Shown: positions 18,683 through 27,823, counted from the first letter of the stretch. The stretch is 64,000 nt of DNA from Sharpea porci (GCF_009695655.1 NZ_VUNM01000002.1:178907-242906); one strand, 5' to 3'. Made by a program: numbers and translations. The notes: generated by a model not told the origin, from the letters alone.

Positions 18683-18998
18683 ATTAATAGAAATATTAAG
18701 CGTTGAAGATTATCAAAAAGCTATTGAAAATAAAAGCATTATTGTTTTTTCTACATCTTGGTGTCCTGATTGTCATTTTATGAAGACTTATATTGGTGAT
18801 GTTGTTGATCAAAATCCTGAATATAAGTTCTATTATATTGATCGTGATCGATTAATTGATTTATGTATTCACTTAGAGATTCTCGGCATTCCTTCTTTTG
18901 TTGCCTATGATCAGGGTAAAGAGATTGGAAGATTTGTCTCAAAATTAAGAAAAACTCAGGCTGAAGTACAAAGCTTTATTGATGGATTGGGGGAATAG
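18675..18998 (+). CDS. Thioredoxin-like protein, CPDC active site
   Basis: 107-residue single thioredoxin fold with the active site WCPDC near residue 32 and the cis-Pro motif GIPSF near 76. Cytosolic (no signal). The CPDC motif matches YtpP/YdbP-type thioredoxin-like proteins of Bacillota, not the CGPC of classical thioredoxin, so redox function is likely but the partner is unknown. Confidence 0.88.
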   Translation: MDKLIEILSVEDYQKAIENKSIIVFSTSWCPDCHFMKTYIGDVVDQNPEYKFYYIDRDRLIDLCIHLEILGIPSFVAYDQGKEIGRFVSKLRKTQAEVQSFIDGLGE

Positions 18999-19001
18999 CA
19001 C

Positions 19002-19778
19002 ATGGGTTGGCGTAGTTGGTTATTTGGTGAAGATGATGACGATGTTGTGGAAGAAAAGCATGATGTTGTTGATCCAATGGTTGAAGAACGTCTCAAAGAG
19101 AAGTTCTCTTCACCATTAATATATGATGATTTTGAAGAGAAAAAAGAAGAAGTCAAAAAAGACAAGAAAAAAGAAACGAAGAGTACAAATACTGTTAAGC
19201 CAGTGACAACAAAGAGTGAACCCTATATCATGCATGATATTATTTCACCTATTTATGGCGTGCAGCAACAGAAACCAGTAAAGAAGACAGTTTCTAAAAC
19301 ACCTGGAAAAAAGAAGGTCATTAAGAAAAGTGATGAACTTGTACAAGTCATGTCACCATTCTTCGGTCCGGCAAATGAAGAGGATAAAAAGAAGACAAAA
19401 TTCTCTGAAAAAATTAAGGAGACTATTCATAAAGAAGAAAATCTAGAAGCCCAACCTCAAGAGGAGGTCGTTGAAACAAAAACTGCTCAACCTCCGGTTG
19501 TGGAAAAACAAGAAGAAGTCAAAAAAGAGAAAACACCTGAAAAGAAGCTGGAGAAGGACATCGATAGTGCTCAGGTTATTGATTCAGTAGAAAACAGATT
19601 GCGTAATATTGCTAGCTTGACTGAACAGACGGATGATGACTTGAAAATTGTAGAAGAAAGAACGGGTAAGTTTAAATTAGATTTCAAGAAAAAAGATGAT
19701 TCACTGATTGATGAAATTGATGATAATATGTCGCTTGATGAACTTATGAATCTTTATGAAAAGAAGTTTAAAGACTGA
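19002..19778 (+). CDS. Charged, mostly disordered protein with repeated SP-aromatic-G motifs
   Basis: 258 residues, Lys/Glu-rich, no transmembrane segment and no recognised domain. It begins with MGWRSWLFGEDDDD, a short aromatic/acidic segment, and ends with a helical, acidic segment (SLDELMNLYEKKF). Two short matching motifs interrupt the low-complexity linker: IISPIYG (residues 80-86) and VMSPFFG (116-122); FSSPLIY at 35-41 may be a third, degenerate copy. This layout suggests a scaffold or adaptor that presents short peptides to a partner. It sits between the thioredoxin-like gene and acpS, overlapping acpS by 1 bp. Confidence 0.75.
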   Translation: MGWRSWLFGEDDDDVVEEKHDVVDPMVEERLKEKFSSPLIYDDFEEKKEEVKKDKKKETKSTNTVKPVTTKSEPYIMHDIISPIYGVQQQKPVKKTVSKTPGKKKVIKKSDELVQVMSPFFGPANEEDKKKTKFSEKIKETIHKEENLEAQPQEEVVETKTAQPPVVEKQEEVKKEKTPEKKLEKDIDSAQVIDSVENRLRNIASLTEQTDDDLKIVEERTGKFKLDFKKKDDSLIDEIDDNMSLDELMNLYEKKFKD

Positions 19779-20101
19779 TGAAGGGGATTGGTGTGGATCT
19801 GGTGGATTTAAGAAGACTGGATCTAGAAAATGAGACATTTATTAAGCATGTTCTCTCCAATCGAGAATATGCTTGTTTTATCAAAATGAACGATGCACGA
19901 AAAAGGGAATACCTCGGTGGTCGTTTTGCGGCCAAGGAAGCTTATTTAAAAGCTAATGGTCTGGGACTGGGGGGTATGCGTTTTCGTGAGATTGAAGTCT
20001 TGAATGATCAAAGCGGTGCACCGTATCTCAACGACCCTCATGCAAAAATTTCGATTTCCCATGAAAAAGACTATGTTGTTGCATTTGTTGTTATTGAATA
20101 G
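19778..20101 (+). CDS. acpS: Holo-[acyl-carrier-protein] synthase
   Basis: Transfers 4'-phosphopantetheine from CoA to acyl carrier protein. 107 residues; slightly shorter than usual (about 118-126) but with all motifs: GVDLVDLRRL at the start, GGRFAAKEAYLKANG in the middle, and ISISHEKDYVVAFVV at the end. The start overlaps the preceding stop (TGATG). Confidence 0.92.
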   Translation: MKGIGVDLVDLRRLDLENETFIKHVLSNREYACFIKMNDARKREYLGGRFAAKEAYLKANGLGLGGMRFREIEVLNDQSGAPYLNDPHAKISISHEKDYVVAFVVIE

Positions 20102-20157
20102 TGCTTTAAGGAAAAAAACGGCCGAAAAAGGCCTCTTTCAATGAAAAATGAGAAGAT

Positions 20158-20171
20158 CATACATATGTATG
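20158..20171 (+). promoter_or_regulatory. Perfect 14-bp palindrome overlapping a putative extended -10
   Basis: CATACATATGTATG is exactly self-complementary. Its 3' end overlaps TGgTAAAGT (20170-20178), a weak extended -10 for the OB-fold gene. Possible operator. A GGCC...GGCC hairpin at 20120-20133, too weak to call a terminator, lies upstream. Confidence 0.4.
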
Positions 20172-20209
20172 GTAAAGTTGGACTATCTATTGAATAGGAG
20201 GAACTTTTT

Positions 20210-20521
20210 ATGTCATCATTTGTATTCATTGAAGGAAGAGTGGCTACAATGCCAGATTTTAAAGTACTTAAGTCAGTTCATGACGATGCTCTTATGCATA
20301 TCAAAGTCAGAAGGCCATTTGATGATATGCCTGGCAGACGTGACTATGATTTGATTCCTGTCACGATGTGGAATGGCATGGGGTGTGAAATTCGTGATCG
20401 TTTTGAAGTTGGTGATCGCATCAAGATTACTGGCCGTTTATTAAATATTGATAAACAACCGCTTTATCAACATTATCATGTGATGATTGTAAGAGCACAT
20501 GAATATGAAAAACTAGAATGA
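20210..20521 (+). CDS. OB-fold single-stranded-DNA-binding-like protein (103 aa)
   Basis: A compact OB-fold pattern: [12 protein letters not shown], a central charged segment, VTMWNGMG, and [14 protein letters not shown]. This resembles the core of SSB or PriB-type proteins, but it lacks the long acidic C-terminal tail that SSB uses to recruit partners. A true SSB is not in this window. Good RBS (AGGAGGAAC). Followed 10 bp later by lepA. Nucleic-acid binding is likely; the specific role is unknown. Confidence 0.7.
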   Translation: MSSFVFIEGRVATMPDFKVLKSVHDDALMHIKVRRPFDDMPGRRDYDLIPVTMWNGMGCEIRDRFEVGDRIKITGRLLNIDKQPLYQHYHVMIVRAHEYEKLE

Positions 20522-20531
20522 TAGGAAAGGT

Positions 20532-22343
20532 GTGAGTTATTTGATTGATCAATCACTAATTAGAAATTTCTCAATCATAGCCCATATTGATCATGGCAAA
20601 TCAACACTAGCCGACCGTATACTGCAGTTGACAGGTACGGTTGCCGATCGTGATATGAGAAACCAGATACTTGATGATATGGACCTTGAAAGAGAGAGAG
20701 GTATAACGATTAAGCTGAATGCTGTTCAGCTTACTTATAAAGCGAAGGATGGTAAGACATATCTTTTACATTTAATTGATACACCTGGTCATGTCGATTT
20801 CTCTTACGAAGTATCACGTTCGCTTGCTGCATGTGATGGGGCTGTCTTAGTTGTTGATGCCACACAGGGCGTTGAAGCGCAAACACTTGCTAATGTCTAT
20901 CTTGCTTTAGATAACAATCTGGAAATATTACCAGTTATCAACAAGATTGATTTACCAAGTGCAGATGTTGAACGTGTGAAGGAAGAAATTGAAGATGTAA
21001 TTGGACTGGATGCGCAAAATGCACCATGTATATCTGCTAAAACGGGCTTGAATGTTGAGGAAGTGTTAGAAGATATTGTCAAGCATGTACCTGCCCCAAC
21101 TGGATCAATCAATAACCCAACACAAGCTTTAATATTTGATAGCTTCTATGATAGTTATCGTGGTGTCATTGTTATTGTGGCCATCAAGGATGGCTCTATT
21201 AAAGTGGGTGATCATATTCACTTTATGGCAACTGATGCTACTTATGAAGTTACTGAAGTCGGTGTAAGAACACCACGTGAAGTGACAAAAGAGGAACTTG
21301 TTACTGGTGAAGTAGGCTGGATTGCGGCAAGCGTAAAGGATATTAAGGATGTTCATGTCGGTGATACGATTACAACATTAGAAAATCCTGCAACCGTTGC
21401 ATTACCTGGTTATCGTCGTATGAATCCAATGGTTTATTGTGGTCTTTATCCGGTTGACAATGCACGTTATAAAGATTTACGTGATGCCTTAGAAAAGATT
21501 GCACTTTCAGACTCTGCTCTCACATATGAGCCTGAAACATCACAGGCATTAGGTTTTGGTTTCCGTTGTGGCTTCTTAGGCTTGTTGCATATGGATGTTA
21601 TTCAGGAAAGACTGGAACGTGAATTTGATTTAGATCTTATCGCAACGGCACCTTCTGTTATATACCGCGTTGTGAAGCGTGATGGATCTTATATATCTAT
21701 TGATAATCCGGCAAGTATGCCTGATCCAGGGACGTTTGATCATATCGAAGAACCATATGTTAAGGTTTCTATTATGACACCAGATGATTTCATTGGTGCC
21801 ATTATGGATTTATGTCAAAATAAACGTGGCGAATATGTGAATATTGAATATTTAGATGATAGTCGCCGTGAAGTTATTTATAACATGCCTTTATCAGAAA
21901 TTATCTTTGATTTCTTTGATAAATTAAAATCAAGTACAAAGGGTTATGCTTCATATGACTATGAGCTTATTGGCTATCGTGAGAGTGATTTATTAAAGAT
22001 GGATATCTTGCTGAATGGTGAGGTTGTTGATGCCTTGTCGACGATTGTTTATCGCCAGTTTGCAAGAACAAGAGGCAATGCCATTTGCGTCAAGCTTAAG
22101 GATCTTATTCCAAAACAGCAATTTGAAATTCCTATTCAGGCTGCGCTTCAAGGCAGGATTATTGCACGTACAAACATTAAGGCTGTTCGTAAGAACGTTC
22201 TTGCTAAATGTTATGGTGGCGATATTTCACGTAAGAAAAAACTTCTTGAAAAGCAAAAAGAAGGAAAAAAACGAATGAAAGCTGTTGGCTCTGTAGAAAT
22301 CCCACAGGAAGCCTTTATGGCGATCTTGTCCGTAGATGAATGA
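20532..22343 (+). CDS. lepA: Elongation factor 4 (LepA)
   Basis: Ribosome-associated translational GTPase, 603 residues, the usual length. GTPase motifs: [34 protein letters not shown]-like domains III and V follow, then the LepA-specific C-terminal domain ([25 protein letters not shown] split over residues 540-570). The start is GTG 20532 preceded by AGGAAAGG. An ATG is not available nearby in frame. Confidence 0.96.
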   Translation: MSYLIDQSLIRNFSIIAHIDHGKSTLADRILQLTGTVADRDMRNQILDDMDLERERGITIKLNAVQLTYKAKDGKTYLLHLIDTPGHVDFSYEVSRSLAACDGAVLVVDATQGVEAQTLANVYLALDNNLEILPVINKIDLPSADVERVKEEIEDVIGLDAQNAPCISAKTGLNVEEVLEDIVKHVPAPTGSINNPTQALIFDSFYDSYRGVIVIVAIKDGSIKVGDHIHFMATDATYEVTEVGVRTPREVTKEELVTGEVGWIAASVKDIKDVHVGDTITTLENPATVALPGYRRMNPMVYCGLYPVDNARYKDLRDALEKIALSDSALTYEPETSQALGFGFRCGFLGLLHMDVIQERLEREFDLDLIATAPSVIYRVVKRDGSYISIDNPASMPDPGTFDHIEEPYVKVSIMTPDDFIGAIMDLCQNKRGEYVNIEYLDDSRREVIYNMPLSEIIFDFFDKLKSSTKGYASYDYELIGYRESDLLKMDILLNGEVVDALSTIVYRQFARTRGNAICVKLKDLIPKQQFEIPIQAALQGRIIARTNIKAVRKNVLAKCYGGDISRKKKLLEKQKEGKKRMKAVGSVEIPQEAFMAILSVDE

Positions 22344-22364
22344 TTACTCATTCATCTTTTCTTT
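22335..22364 (+). terminator. Terminator of lepA
   Basis: A perfect 9-bp stem GATGAATGA/TCATTCATC with a 4-nt loop, followed by TTTTCTTT. The 5' arm contains the lepA stop codon. Confidence 0.9.
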
Positions 22365-22400
22365 ATAAACAGATGTAATTGTGTGAAAGCTTAGTCATAA

Positions 22401-22429
22401 TTTACATTCTAAGATATTTCCTATATAAT
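22401..22429 (+). promoter_or_regulatory. Sigma-A promoter of the PBP gene
   Basis: TTTACA at 22401-22406, a 17-bp spacer and TATAAT at 22424-22429. Start codon 19 bp downstream. Confidence 0.88.
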
Positions 22430-22447
22430 ACATTGCGAGGTGAGAGT

Positions 22448-24517
22448 ATGCCTAAGAGACCTAGAATACGTTTTAGAGGTCAGAAGGAAGCAAATCAGGA
22501 AGTTGGTAACATTCTTGGAAATGTTATTAAGCGAAGATATTATATTGTTATGGGCTTTGTGCTAGTGATTGCAGTTATCTTTGCAGTGCGTCTATTTGTC
22601 TTGCAGATCTCTAAGAAAGATTTTTATAATGCGAAATTAGAACAGTATCAGACAAACACCTTCCAAGTTGATGCACTTCGTGGAGAAATCGTTGATCGTA
22701 ATTATACAAAGCTTGCATATAATGAAAATGTTGTCTGTGCTACATATTATTCTGTTAATAATATGAAAGATAAAGAGATTGATGCTATTGTTAAATTTCT
22801 TATGTCCCATGTTAATGTTGATATTTCTGATGTGACAAAGCGTGAAAAGAAAGATTATCTGATTATGAAAGATAAGGACTTTGCAGCATCACTAATAACA
22901 GATAAAGAACGTAAGGCGTTAGCAAAAGATGAGAATGGTGATAAAAAAATCTATAATTTGCAGATTAAGCGCATGACGGATGATATTGTAAATCAGCATT
23001 TATCAGATAATGATATTAAGTATTATAAGTTGTTCTATGCAATTAAACGTTGTACGTCTGGTTCGACAATTCTGCTAGAGGGCATTAGTGTTGAAGAGGC
23101 AAGTGTTATTGGTGAAAATTCTGATTTATTGCGTGGTGTGCGTGTTACAAGCGACTGGAAAAGAAATTATGCTTTTGGAACGAACTTTAAGCAGGTGCTT
23201 GGCAATGTAACAACGAAGAAACAAGGTCTTCCTGCTACGACAAAAACGGAGCTTCTTGCCTTAGATTATAACAATGACTCGCGTGTTGGTACCTCTGGAC
23301 TTGAAACAGAATATGAGAATATTCTTTCTGGTGATTCTTCGACATATCAGTTGTCTTACAATAAAGATGGTTCACCTATTATTAAGAAAAAGGCGGCAGG
23401 ATCTAATGGCTTGAATTTACAGCTTACCATTGATAGTGAATTACAGGAAAAAGTGGGTCAGTATATTGAAAATGAATTAAAATCCCATGCAGGAGAACAT
23501 TGGAATAATCATATATACTGTATTCTGATGCGTCCTAAAACGGGTGAAGTAATTGCCATGGCAGGAAAAGAACGACAAAAAGATGGGCAAATTATTGATT
23601 ATGCAGCAGGTAATTATCTTAATGCCTATGCTGTTGGTTCTTCATTTAAGCCAGCAACGCTTTATACATGTTTTAAAAATCATGTCATTAATGCTAATCA
23701 TTATGAAGTCGATGATTCTAATGGTTTGAAAGTAAAAGGTACACCAACAAAATATTCTCACAATAAAGTTGGTTGGGGGAGCATTAATGAAGTGACGGCA
23801 TTGGCTTATTCTTCAAATGTCTACATGATGAAGATTATTATTAAGCTTGGTGGTGCTAATTATGTCTATAATGGTCCTTTGAGACTGAAAAAAGATGCTT
23901 ATAAATTGCTTAGAAACGGTGCTGGAGAATTAGGATTAGGTGTTAAGAGTGGTATCGATATTCCTAATGAATCCTTAGGCTATCGTGGTAAAGGGACTAC
24001 CCCAGGTAATATTCTTGACTTCTCAATTGGCCAGTATGATACCTATACAAATATGCAGTTGGCAACATATACTTCAACACTCGCTAACATGGGTGTGAAA
24101 GTCCGTCCACATCTTCTTAAATCAACATATACAGTTGATAGTGAAGGCAACAATATCACACAGGATAAAGTCAAGACAACGGTGATTGATGATGTCTCAA
24201 GTGAAAAAACGGCTTTTGAACAAATTAAGAAAGGTATGCAGGCTGTTACGAGCTGGGGAACAATGAAGAGTGTCTTTGCAGGCTTGCCATATGATATGGC
24301 TGGTAAATCTGGTACGGCTCAGGTTTTTGTCAGTCAGACACGATCTGTCCCTAACCATATGATTATTACTTATGGTCCAACAAGTAACCCGCAAATTGTT
24401 TGTACAGTCATTGTTGAACAGCAGGACAATAACAATTCAGCACCAGGTCTAGCCCGTTTTGCGGTTGATGAATATTTTAAGAAATATGGCTATGGTGATA
24501 GTGCAAAAGTTGATTAG
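22448..24517 (+). CDS. Class B penicillin-binding protein (peptidoglycan transpeptidase)
   Basis: 689 residues. One N-terminal membrane anchor near residues 34-54 is preceded by a basic cytosolic tail; then comes a PBP dimerisation domain with the DALRGEIVDRNYTKLA motif and a C-terminal transpeptidase. Active-site motifs: SSFK (nucleophilic Ser), SSN, and KSGTAQ. Class B, since no glycosyltransferase domain is present. ATG 22448 with GAGGTG is the start; a longer frame opens at 22379 but begins upstream of the promoter. PBP2-type or SpoVD/PbpB-type is open; no PASTA domains are seen. Confidence 0.92.
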   Translation: MPKRPRIRFRGQKEANQEVGNILGNVIKRRYYIVMGFVLVIAVIFAVRLFVLQISKKDFYNAKLEQYQTNTFQVDALRGEIVDRNYTKLAYNENVVCATYYSVNNMKDKEIDAIVKFLMSHVNVDISDVTKREKKDYLIMKDKDFAASLITDKERKALAKDENGDKKIYNLQIKRMTDDIVNQHLSDNDIKYYKLFYAIKRCTSGSTILLEGISVEEASVIGENSDLLRGVRVTSDWKRNYAFGTNFKQVLGNVTTKKQGLPATTKTELLALDYNNDSRVGTSGLETEYENILSGDSSTYQLSYNKDGSPIIKKKAAGSNGLNLQLTIDSELQEKVGQYIENELKSHAGEHWNNHIYCILMRPKTGEVIAMAGKERQKDGQIIDYAAGNYLNAYAVGSSFKPATLYTCFKNHVINANHYEVDDSNGLKVKGTPTKYSHNKVGWGSINEVTALAYSSNVYMMKIIIKLGGANYVYNGPLRLKKDAYKLLRNGAGELGLGVKSGIDIPNESLGYRGKGTTPGNILDFSIGQYDTYTNMQLATYTSTLANMGVKVRPHLLKSTYTVDSEGNNITQDKVKTTVIDDVSSEKTAFEQIKKGMQAVTSWGTMKSVFAGLPYDMAGKSGTAQVFVSQTRSVPNHMIITYGPTSNPQIVCTVIVEQQDNNNSAPGLARFAVDEYFKKYGYGDSAKVD

Positions 24518-24521
24518 ATAG

Positions 24522-24555
24522 GAGATGAGGTTTGAGGAAAACTTCATCTCTTCTT
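24522..24555 (+). terminator. Terminator after the PBP gene
   Basis: A 12-bp stem (24522-24533 with 24539-24550, one G-U) with a 5-nt loop, ending in TTCTT. The gap 24556-24649 holds only short GAGAA/TTCTC hairpins and no gene. Confidence 0.65.
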
Positions 24556-24649
24556 GAGAAGTAGGATGTAAAGTTCTCTTTGAGAAGGGGAGAAAAGGTA
24601 AGGGATTTTTAATAGCCTTGAAATAATGCTAGCTTTTTTGAATGCACTA

Positions 24650-24658
24650 TGCTATTAT
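24650..24658 (+). promoter_or_regulatory. Extended -10 promoter of rpmG
   Basis: TGcTATTAT, 30 bp before the rpmG start. Confidence 0.55.
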
Positions 24659-24688
24659 AGTTAAGCAAACTTATGGAGGTACAATCTA

Positions 24689-24838
24689 ATGAGAGAAAAT
24701 ATCATTTATAAATGTACTGAATGTGGTGAAGAAAACTACATTGGTACTAAAAACAAAAGAACTCATCCTGGAAGAGTTGAAATTAAGAAATACTGTCCAA
24801 GATGTAATAAGAAAACAGTTCATAGAGAAAAGAAATAA
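24689..24838 (+). CDS. rpmG: 50S ribosomal protein L33 (zinc-binding type)
   Basis: A 49-codon gene. The product begins [17 protein letters not shown] and ends in a second pair of cysteines ([15 protein letters not shown]). The two CxxC pairs make this the zinc-ribbon (C+) form, not the cysteine-free form made under zinc limitation. TGGAGGT precedes ATG. Flanked by its own promoter and terminator, so transcribed alone. Confidence 0.96.
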   Translation: MRENIIYKCTECGEENYIGTKNKRTHPGRVEIKKYCPRCNKKTVHREKK

Positions 24839-24861
24839 GCCATTATAGGCTTATTTTTATT
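24833..24861 (+). terminator. Terminator of rpmG
   Basis: AAATAAGCC/GGCTTATTT stem with a 6-nt loop and T tract. It ends only a few bases before the next start codon at 24867. Confidence 0.9.
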
Positions 24862-24866
24862 TGCTT

Positions 24867-25469
24867 ATGAAAATTGAACGTCTTGTCTTAGGGGCAATTC
24901 AAGAGAACTGTTATATTGTTCATCTTGATGAAGGATGTGTGATTGTTGATCCAGGGACAACTGATGTCCTTCAATATTGCTTAGAAAAACAATTAAAAGT
25001 TACAGATATTTTGTTGACGCATGGACATTATGATCATATTGGTGGTGTTGATGCACTTGTTAAAGAATACGGCGCACATGTCTATGCGACAAGGGATACG
25101 ATGCATGTTGTGAAGGATGAAGTGTTAAATCTATCCTTTAGACATCAGCCCATTACTTTAAAATCGCCTATTCATGATGTTGGAGATGGAATTCATATCG
25201 GGAGTGAAATAATCGATGTTTACGAGACTCCAGGACATGTCATAGGAAGTTGTTGTTATCTTTTTGAAAAGGGAAAAATCATGTTCACTGGTGATACGCT
25301 TTTTGCAGGAAGTGTTGGCCGCGTTGATTTTCCAGGCTCTTCTATGCAGGAGATGCAGCAATCCATCACATTTCTGAAGAATCTTCAAATAGATTGTGTT
25401 GTTGCTCCAGGACATGGTGAAACGACGACATTAGAAGAGGAAAAGGTAAATAATCCTTACTTTCAATAG
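24867..25469 (+). CDS. MBL-fold metallohydrolase, glyoxalase II-like (YqgX/YcbL type)
   Basis: 200-residue metallo-beta-lactamase-fold hydrolase with the metal motif THGHYDH near residue 53, GHVIGSCCY with the third His, the bridging Asp in FTGDTLFAGSVGR, and a final GHGETTT. These match hydroxyacylglutathione hydrolase-like proteins, but the C-terminal glutathione-binding domain is missing, so the substrate is unknown. Unusually, no SD precedes ATG 24867 (TTG 24861 is in frame), and the start lies immediately after the rpmG terminator. N-terminal conservation (MKIERLVLGAIQENCY) supports this start. Confidence 0.88.
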   Translation: MKIERLVLGAIQENCYIVHLDEGCVIVDPGTTDVLQYCLEKQLKVTDILLTHGHYDHIGGVDALVKEYGAHVYATRDTMHVVKDEVLNLSFRHQPITLKSPIHDVGDGIHIGSEIIDVYETPGHVIGSCCYLFEKGKIMFTGDTLFAGSVGRVDFPGSSMQEMQQSITFLKNLQIDCVVAPGHGETTTLEEEKVNNPYFQ

Positions 25470-25470
25470 T

Positions 25471-25492
25471 AGGGATATCATCTCTTTTTCTT
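25471..25492 (+). terminator. Weak terminator after the MBL hydrolase
   Basis: A short AGGGAT/ATCTCT stem with a 3-nt loop, then TTTTTCTTTT. Confidence 0.4.
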
Positions 25493-25543
25493 TTATCTTG
25501 GCGTATTTTATGCTAAACTACGAAAGAATAAAGGAGGAGACCT

Positions 25544-26395
25544 ATGAGTCTACAAACACGTATTTGGATTACAGGAGCAGAGGGACGCTTAGGTTCGGCA
25601 CTTGTAAAACATTTTGAGCACAATACTGACTATGAAATTCTGACAAGCGATAAGGATGTGCCAGTAGAAGACGATAAACAAATTATTCGTTTTGCTAATT
25701 TGAATCATCCTGATGTGATTATCAATTGTGCCGCAATATCAGATGTTGATTATTGTGAAAAAAATCCAGATGAAGCATATAAAATTAATGCTATTGGAGC
25801 AAGAAATGTAGCTGTTGCTGCACGTATGATTAATGCCAAATTAATTCACATTTCTACTGATGATGTATTCAATGGTGTTAATGAGGAAGCACACAATGAA
25901 TTTGATACACCAAAGCCAATTTCAGTCTATGGAAAAAGTAAACTTGCTGGTGAATCTCTTGTGGAAAGATTGACAGATAAGCATGTTATTGTTAGAAGTA
26001 GCTGGTTATATGGTAAAAACTATGATTTAGTAGAACAGGCAATTTTGAAGGCTAAAAAGGGCGAAGATATTGTCATTCCTAAACAGGAATATTCAACACC
26101 TACTTCTACAAGAAGTTTAGTGGATTTCCTTACAACACTTATAACATCACATGAATATGGTCTCTTTCATGCATCAGATAGAGGAAGCTGTTCAAGAAAG
26201 GAATTCTTTGAGACTGTTATAAAAAAAGCAAATTTGCATGCTCAAGTGAAAGTAGCAAGAGATCAGGAGTCAAGACCTGCTTACTCAGCACTTGACAATA
26301 TGATGTTAAGAATCACAGGTATCTACAAGATGCCTGAATGGGAAGATGATCTTGATGCCTATCTCGATCGTTTAAGAGAAAGAGGTGTTCTATGA
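25544..26395 (+). CDS. RmlD-like NAD(P)-dependent sugar reductase
   Basis: Extended short-chain dehydrogenase, 283 residues. The Rossmann motif TGAEGRLG is at residues 9-16, INCAAISDVDYCE follows, and the catalytic Tyr/Lys pair is in YGKSKLAGE. SSWLYG is also typical of RmlD (dTDP-4-dehydrorhamnose reductase). The rest of a rhamnose cluster (rmlABC) is absent here, so dTDP-rhamnose synthesis cannot be assumed. It overlaps the symporter gene by 4 bp, and the pair may share a transcript. Confidence 0.82.
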   Translation: MSLQTRIWITGAEGRLGSALVKHFEHNTDYEILTSDKDVPVEDDKQIIRFANLNHPDVIINCAAISDVDYCEKNPDEAYKINAIGARNVAVAARMINAKLIHISTDDVFNGVNEEAHNEFDTPKPISVYGKSKLAGESLVERLTDKHVIVRSSWLYGKNYDLVEQAILKAKKGEDIVIPKQEYSTPTSTRSLVDFLTTLITSHEYGLFHASDRGSCSRKEFFETVIKKANLHAQVKVARDQESRPAYSALDNMMLRITGIYKMPEWEDDLDAYLDRLRERGVL

Positions 26396-27687
26396 AAAAA
26401 CAAAAGAAATTAGGACTGACAACAATGATATTCATTGCTCTGATTCTAGGGGCAATTACGGGTGTTATTATTAATTTGTCGTTGTCTTCTCAGAAATTTG
26501 TGATGGACTATATCGTTAATGGAGCCTTTTATATTGTTGGTCAGGGATTTATTCGTGGCATGCAGATGCTCGTTGTTCCACTTGTCTTCTGTTCAATTGT
26601 TTGTGGTGCTGCGGCCATTGGAGATACGAAGACACTGGGCAAAGTTGGTCTTAAAACAGTCATGTTCTACATGGCAACAACAGTATTAGCTGTTACGTTG
26701 GCACTTGGAGTAGCAAGTGTTGTGAATCCAGGTAAAGGTGCAAATCTTGCAAAAATGATGACAGCTGCTAAAGCGGCTGGTTCAACTGTTGGTAAAACAA
26801 CGACTTCAACAAGTGCTGTTGATACAATTTTGAATATTATTCCTACAAATCCTATCCAAGCTCTTGCGAATGGGGATATGCTCGCTATTATCTTTTTTGC
26901 TTTATTAATTGGCATAATTTTAGCAAAGCTTGGTGAAAGAGTACAATTAATGACAAATTTCTTCTCACAAGGCAATGATATTATGATGGAAATGACTATG
27001 ATGGTTATGAAAGTTGCTCCAATTGCTGTCTATTGTCTTATTGCAAGAACTTTTTCATCAATGGGATTCTCAGTAATCATATATATGTTAAAGTATGTTG
27101 TAGCTGTTTTGATTGCATTATTATTGCAGGGATTTGGGGTTTATCAGATTCTCTTGTTCATCTTTACAAGACTGAATCCATTGAAATTTATTAAAAAGTT
27201 TTTCCCGGTTATGGCTTTTGCATTCTCTACAGCGACTTCCAATGCAACAATTCCATTATCGATTGAGACACTAGAAGAAAAACTAGGTGTTAGCCGTAAG
27301 ATTTCATCCTTTACGATTCCGTTAGGAGCAACGGTCAATATGGATGGGACATCCATTATGCAGGGCGTTGCCGTTGTGTTTGTGGCACAAGCTTATGGTA
27401 TTACGTTAACACCAATGAATATGCTAACAGTTATTGCGACGGCTACACTTGCCTCTATTGGTACAGCAGGTGTTCCATCTGTTGGCTTAATTACATTGAC
27501 AATGGTCTTTAACTCTGTCGGCCTTCCAGCTGCCGGTATTACATTAATTATGGGTATTGATAGAATACTTGATATGGCTAGAACAGCTATTAATATCACT
27601 GGTGATGCGATCTGTACAACGATTGTTGCTTATCAAAATAATGAACTTGATAAAGCGTTGTATAATAAACCCATACCTAATGATTAA
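26392..27687 (+). CDS. Dicarboxylate/amino acid:cation symporter (DAACS family)
   Basis: Sodium- or proton-coupled uptake of glutamate, aspartate or C4-dicarboxylates. 431 residues, with eight membrane helices and two re-entrant hairpins expected. The family motifs are present: ATSNATIPLS (HP1 region), PLGATVNMDGTS (cation site, TM7) and AGVPSVGLITL (HP2). A Ser/Thr/Ala-rich loop near residues 125-140 matches the 3-4 loop. Substrate choice is not resolvable by eye. Confidence 0.92.
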   Translation: MKKQKKLGLTTMIFIALILGAITGVIINLSLSSQKFVMDYIVNGAFYIVGQGFIRGMQMLVVPLVFCSIVCGAAAIGDTKTLGKVGLKTVMFYMATTVLAVTLALGVASVVNPGKGANLAKMMTAAKAAGSTVGKTTTSTSAVDTILNIIPTNPIQALANGDMLAIIFFALLIGIILAKLGERVQLMTNFFSQGNDIMMEMTMMVMKVAPIAVYCLIARTFSSMGFSVIIYMLKYVVAVLIALLLQGFGVYQILLFIFTRLNPLKFIKKFFPVMAFAFSTATSNATIPLSIETLEEKLGVSRKISSFTIPLGATVNMDGTSIMQGVAVVFVAQAYGITLTPMNMLTVIATATLASIGTAGVPSVGLITLTMVFNSVGLPAAGITLIMGIDRILDMARTAINITGDAICTTIVAYQNNELDKALYNKPIPND

Positions 27688-27712
27688 AAAATGATAAATA
27701 CACTTGTATGAG

Positions 27713-27744
27713 ATACGGATTCTTATGAATCCGTATTTTTTTTG
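27713..27744 (+). terminator. Terminator after the symporter
   Basis: A perfect 10-bp stem ATACGGATTC/GAATCCGTAT with a 4-nt loop and eight T. Confidence 0.95.
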
Positions 27745-27775
27745 AAAAAATGCATTTTTAGGTGAGAAAAATCTC

Positions 27776-27798
27776 TTTTTTTAGCGAATACATATATA
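27776..27798 (+). promoter_or_regulatory. CIN-box-like (ComX/SigX-type) promoter of the com operon
   Basis: A seven-T run, then AGCGAATA at 27783-27790, followed by CATATATA. Competence-sigma promoters of streptococci and lactobacilli have a T-rich stretch before a TACGAATA box; this site differs in the first two positions of the box. It sits 34 bp before the first gene of the comG operon, and an almost identical element lies at 63554. No standard -35/-10 pair is present here. Confidence 0.6.
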
Positions 27799-27823
27799 GA
27801 GGGTAGAAAAGGGAGGATGACTC

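Noticed and set aside
20120..20133. GGCC...GGCC hairpin after acpS as a terminator
   Set aside because: Only 4 bp and no proper T run.
22379..22447. N-terminal extension of the PBP from 22379
   Set aside because: It would start upstream of the -35 of a perfect sigma-A promoter; ATG 22448 has GAGGTG.
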